A stretch of DNA of 64,000 nucleotides, from NCBI GenBank assembly GCA_951640165.1, contig OX621255.1:25766001-25830000 (forward strand), written 5' to 3'. The notes under the pieces were generated by a model. It was not told the DNA's origin and did not search any database. It saw nothing but the letters and a program-made list of their open reading frames with translations. The DNA is from Pseudoips prasinana. Taxonomy: Eukaryota > Arthropoda > Insecta > Lepidoptera > Nolidae. The position numbers were made by a program, and so were the translations under genes. Positions 62,126 to 64,000 of the stretch are shown here, piece by piece. The number at the start of each line of letters is the position of its first letter. Within the stretch, counting starts at the first letter, position 1.

Positions 62126-62444
62126 ATGTTAGAATATTAGTTATTTATTATTATTTGTATTTAGATATAGATAAGTTTTAGTATTATAAGTATTTAATTA
62201 GTGGTACCTAGTACAACTAAGTAGATATCACTATTAGTGTTAAGTTATTATCTCCAAATTCCTTACAATATGGTCCAACTGAAGGTTGTCTGGAAGAGAT
62301 CGCTGTAAGCGAATTGTACCTTTTTTTAAATATAAGTAACTTTATCATAAATTGTGTTCTGTAAATGGTCTACAATAAAGTGTATTTATCTTATATTTAA
62401 TCAGCACTTGGGGATTAACATACACTGCATTGTACTTGTCAAGC
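62126..62444. other. No gene recognised
   Basis: TTGTCTGGAAGAGATCGCTG near 62,288 also occurs near 23,385 (TTGTCTGGAAGAGATTGCTA) and may be a LINE 3' UTR piece. Confidence 0.4.
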
Positions 62445-62580
62445 ACACAATCATCATCATCATCATCATGTCAGCCAAAGTACGTCCACTACGGGACAAA
62501 AGCCTCGCCAAGAAAGGGGGGATATGCCATAATTGCCACGCTTGGCAGACGGGTTGGCGATCGCATTTTGATAATGATGA
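62445..62580 (-). mobile_element. Retroposon family G, truncated
   Basis: (ATC)n, GTCCACTACGGGACAAAAGC, ATATGCCATAATTGCCACGC. Stops early. Confidence 0.7.
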
Positions 62581-63183
62581 TTTCACTAGTTAAAGCTAAG
62601 TTACTAAGCTATTATTTTTTAATTTGGTACTATTATATTAAAATGAAAAAATTTAAGACAACAAGCAGAAGGCTCTCAACCAGTTGAACTAAAAAAGCGG
62701 AATTCTAAATGAGGGTGTGACCACTTGCACGGGATCACCAGTCACGAATAGTATATTACTGAATTTAGCTGGACCTGATTCGCCCGCCATTAAATTTGCC
62801 TCGGGCGAAATCGGCCCTAAAAAATATTTAAAATTAAAAGTAGTTCATTCGCCCAATTCGGGCGAACGAAATTAAGGCGAAACCGCTACTAAGCCGCCGC
62901 CGCCGCGCCGCGTAGATAACCTACCCAAGCTAACCTGCGGCTTTCTCTAGCTACCTAGTTGGACGGTGTAATTTATCTACAATATTTATGTATATAGAAA
63001 TATATAATTATGCTTATCAATTGTCTGGTCGCCATAGTACAGGCTTTGTGATTTCGATCAGATGAAACAGTGTTACTTGTACCAAGATATTAATTTCATC
63101 AATACACCTACTGAATTAAACTAACTAAGCATTAACCACAGCTTTAACCATAATATTTAATACAAGCAACTTTATGTAAGTAA
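62581..63183. other. No gene recognised; local inverted repeat and CpG run
   Basis: ATTCGCCCGCCATT near 62,779 and TTCGGGCGAACGAAATT near 62,857 form an imperfect inverted pair. GCCGCCGCCGCGCCGCG at 62,893 is CpG dense. A SINE C scrap lies near 63,010-63,060. Confidence 0.4.
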
Positions 63184-63185
63184 AT

Positions 63186-63553
63186 GGGGGCCTTTTACAG
63201 TCCACTAGCGCCGCCAATCGAAAAAATGTCATAACTCGTAAATAGAATCAAAAATACAAAATGTGGTCTATTATTACCGTAGAAAAGGCAATAACGTAAT
63301 TTTATAACACATTGTCAACACTTAAAATATAGCTGTTTAGCTAAATCGTGCATTTGAAACAAAAACGGCCGTTTATGTTTTGAATTCACGATTTAGCTAA
63401 ACAGCTATATTTCAAGTGTTGATAAGGTGTTATACAATTACGTTATTGCCTTTTCCACAGTAATAATAGAACATAATTTGTATTTTTGATTCTATTTACG
63501 AGTTATGACATTTTTTCGATTGGCGGCGCTAGTGGACTGTAATAGGCCTCTTA
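63186..63553. mobile_element. Long foldback MITE
   Basis: GGCCTTTTACAGTCCACTAG and CGCCGCCAATCGAAAAAATG at the left are mirrored by CATTTTTTCGATTGGCGGCG and GTGGACTGTAATAGGCC at the right. The arms are about 170 bases each, meet near 63,368 and differ at only a few sites. It would fold into one long hairpin. Confidence 0.85.
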
Positions 63554-63846
63554 ATACAAATAATGTCTTGGTTTTTTTAAATTTACAAGCGCCCATTATT
63601 TGTTTACGTAGGTAAATAAAAACTTATTTATATTCAATACGTGGTGTTTTATCTATAAAATATCTAGAATATAAATCGAAATAATAATGTAATTTAATAG
63701 ATTAATTAATAGATTAAGTTTCAAAACTATATGCACTCGTATATTTGCACGACTACAGGTCAGAATATGTTGGATTTTTTTTTTCTTTCCTTTTCATTAA
63801 GATCTTATGTACCATATTTGAGCAAATAAAGATTTGATTTGATTTG
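63554..63846. other. No gene recognised
   Basis: AT-rich sequence, ending in a T tract and TTTGATTTGATTTG. Confidence 0.35.
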
Positions 63847-64000
63847 AAACAAACGAGTAAGCAGGTCACCTGGTGCTTAAGTAATCAACGCCGAACATCG
63901 ACAATTACAACAATAGAGGAGTCCCAGAGGCAACTACGCTGCCAGCCAATAAGAAAAGAATAGGCTCTCTACTTGAAGGTTGCCATGTCATACTGGATCG
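63847..64000 (-). mobile_element. Relative of family F, cut by window edge
   Basis: AAACGAGTAAGCAGGTCACC, TTAAGTAATCAACGCCGAAC and GAGGAGTCCCAGAGGCA follow the F order at reduced identity. Confidence 0.55.

Overview
The window looks like nuclear DNA of a moth or butterfly. The evidence is the AT-rich, gene-poor background packed with element types typical of lepidopteran genomes: short non-autonomous Helitrons ending in a GC hairpin plus CTAG, tRNA-headed SINEs with ATT-repeat tails, RTE-type LINE tails ending in ATG repeats, and foldback MITEs. The single conventional host gene seen is the last exon of a short-chain dehydrogenase (HSD17B-like) on the minus strand at 61.0-61.3 kb. Family letters A-H used below are local labels for repeats that recur inside the window.

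Layout. 1-5.1 kb: a long non-LTR retrotransposon on the minus strand with intact ORF1 and an ORF2 that stays open to the window edge (endonuclease, reverse transcriptase, RNase H); its 5' end lies inside an older SINE. 5.1-38.5 kb: almost wholly repeats and their remains (Helitrons, including a perfect head-to-tail pair at 10.6-10.9 kb, SINEs, LINE 3' ends, MITEs), with no convincing host gene. 38.6-51.3 kb: the most interesting part, described next. 43.5-45.1 kb: an intact-looking Tc1-type transposon with a DD34E transposase, inserted at a TA inside a Helitron. 52.1-55.4 kb: a non-autonomous LTR element without coding capacity (LARD-like) with near-identical 276-bp LTRs. 55.4-64 kb: more repeats, the dehydrogenase exon, and a long foldback element.

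Main discovery. Between 38.6 and 51.3 kb there are four copies of a compact cassette encoding three tiny single-pass membrane proteins in constant order on one strand: alpha (41-42 aa), beta (48 aa), gamma (48-49 aa). Alpha and beta are 24-25 nt apart in the three copies where both ends can be measured, and every copy has the same two-codon upstream ORF (ATG-GCG/GAG-TAA) 11-16 nt before alpha. This looks like a polycistronic micropeptide locus that has been duplicated and inverted. Seven of the twelve ORFs are intact (alpha in I, II, III; beta in II, III, IV; gamma in I, IV) plus one of these per type in different combinations, and the rest are visibly broken, so the locus is evolving by gene birth and death. 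A fourth type (delta, 44 aa), probably a diverged beta, and an 85-aa ORF of unknown kind follow cassette I. All of these except the 85-aa ORF are shorter than 60 codons and would be missed by ordinary gene finding. I do not recognise the family and assign it no function.

Limits: all family assignments are by eye. No alignment, expression data or database search was available.
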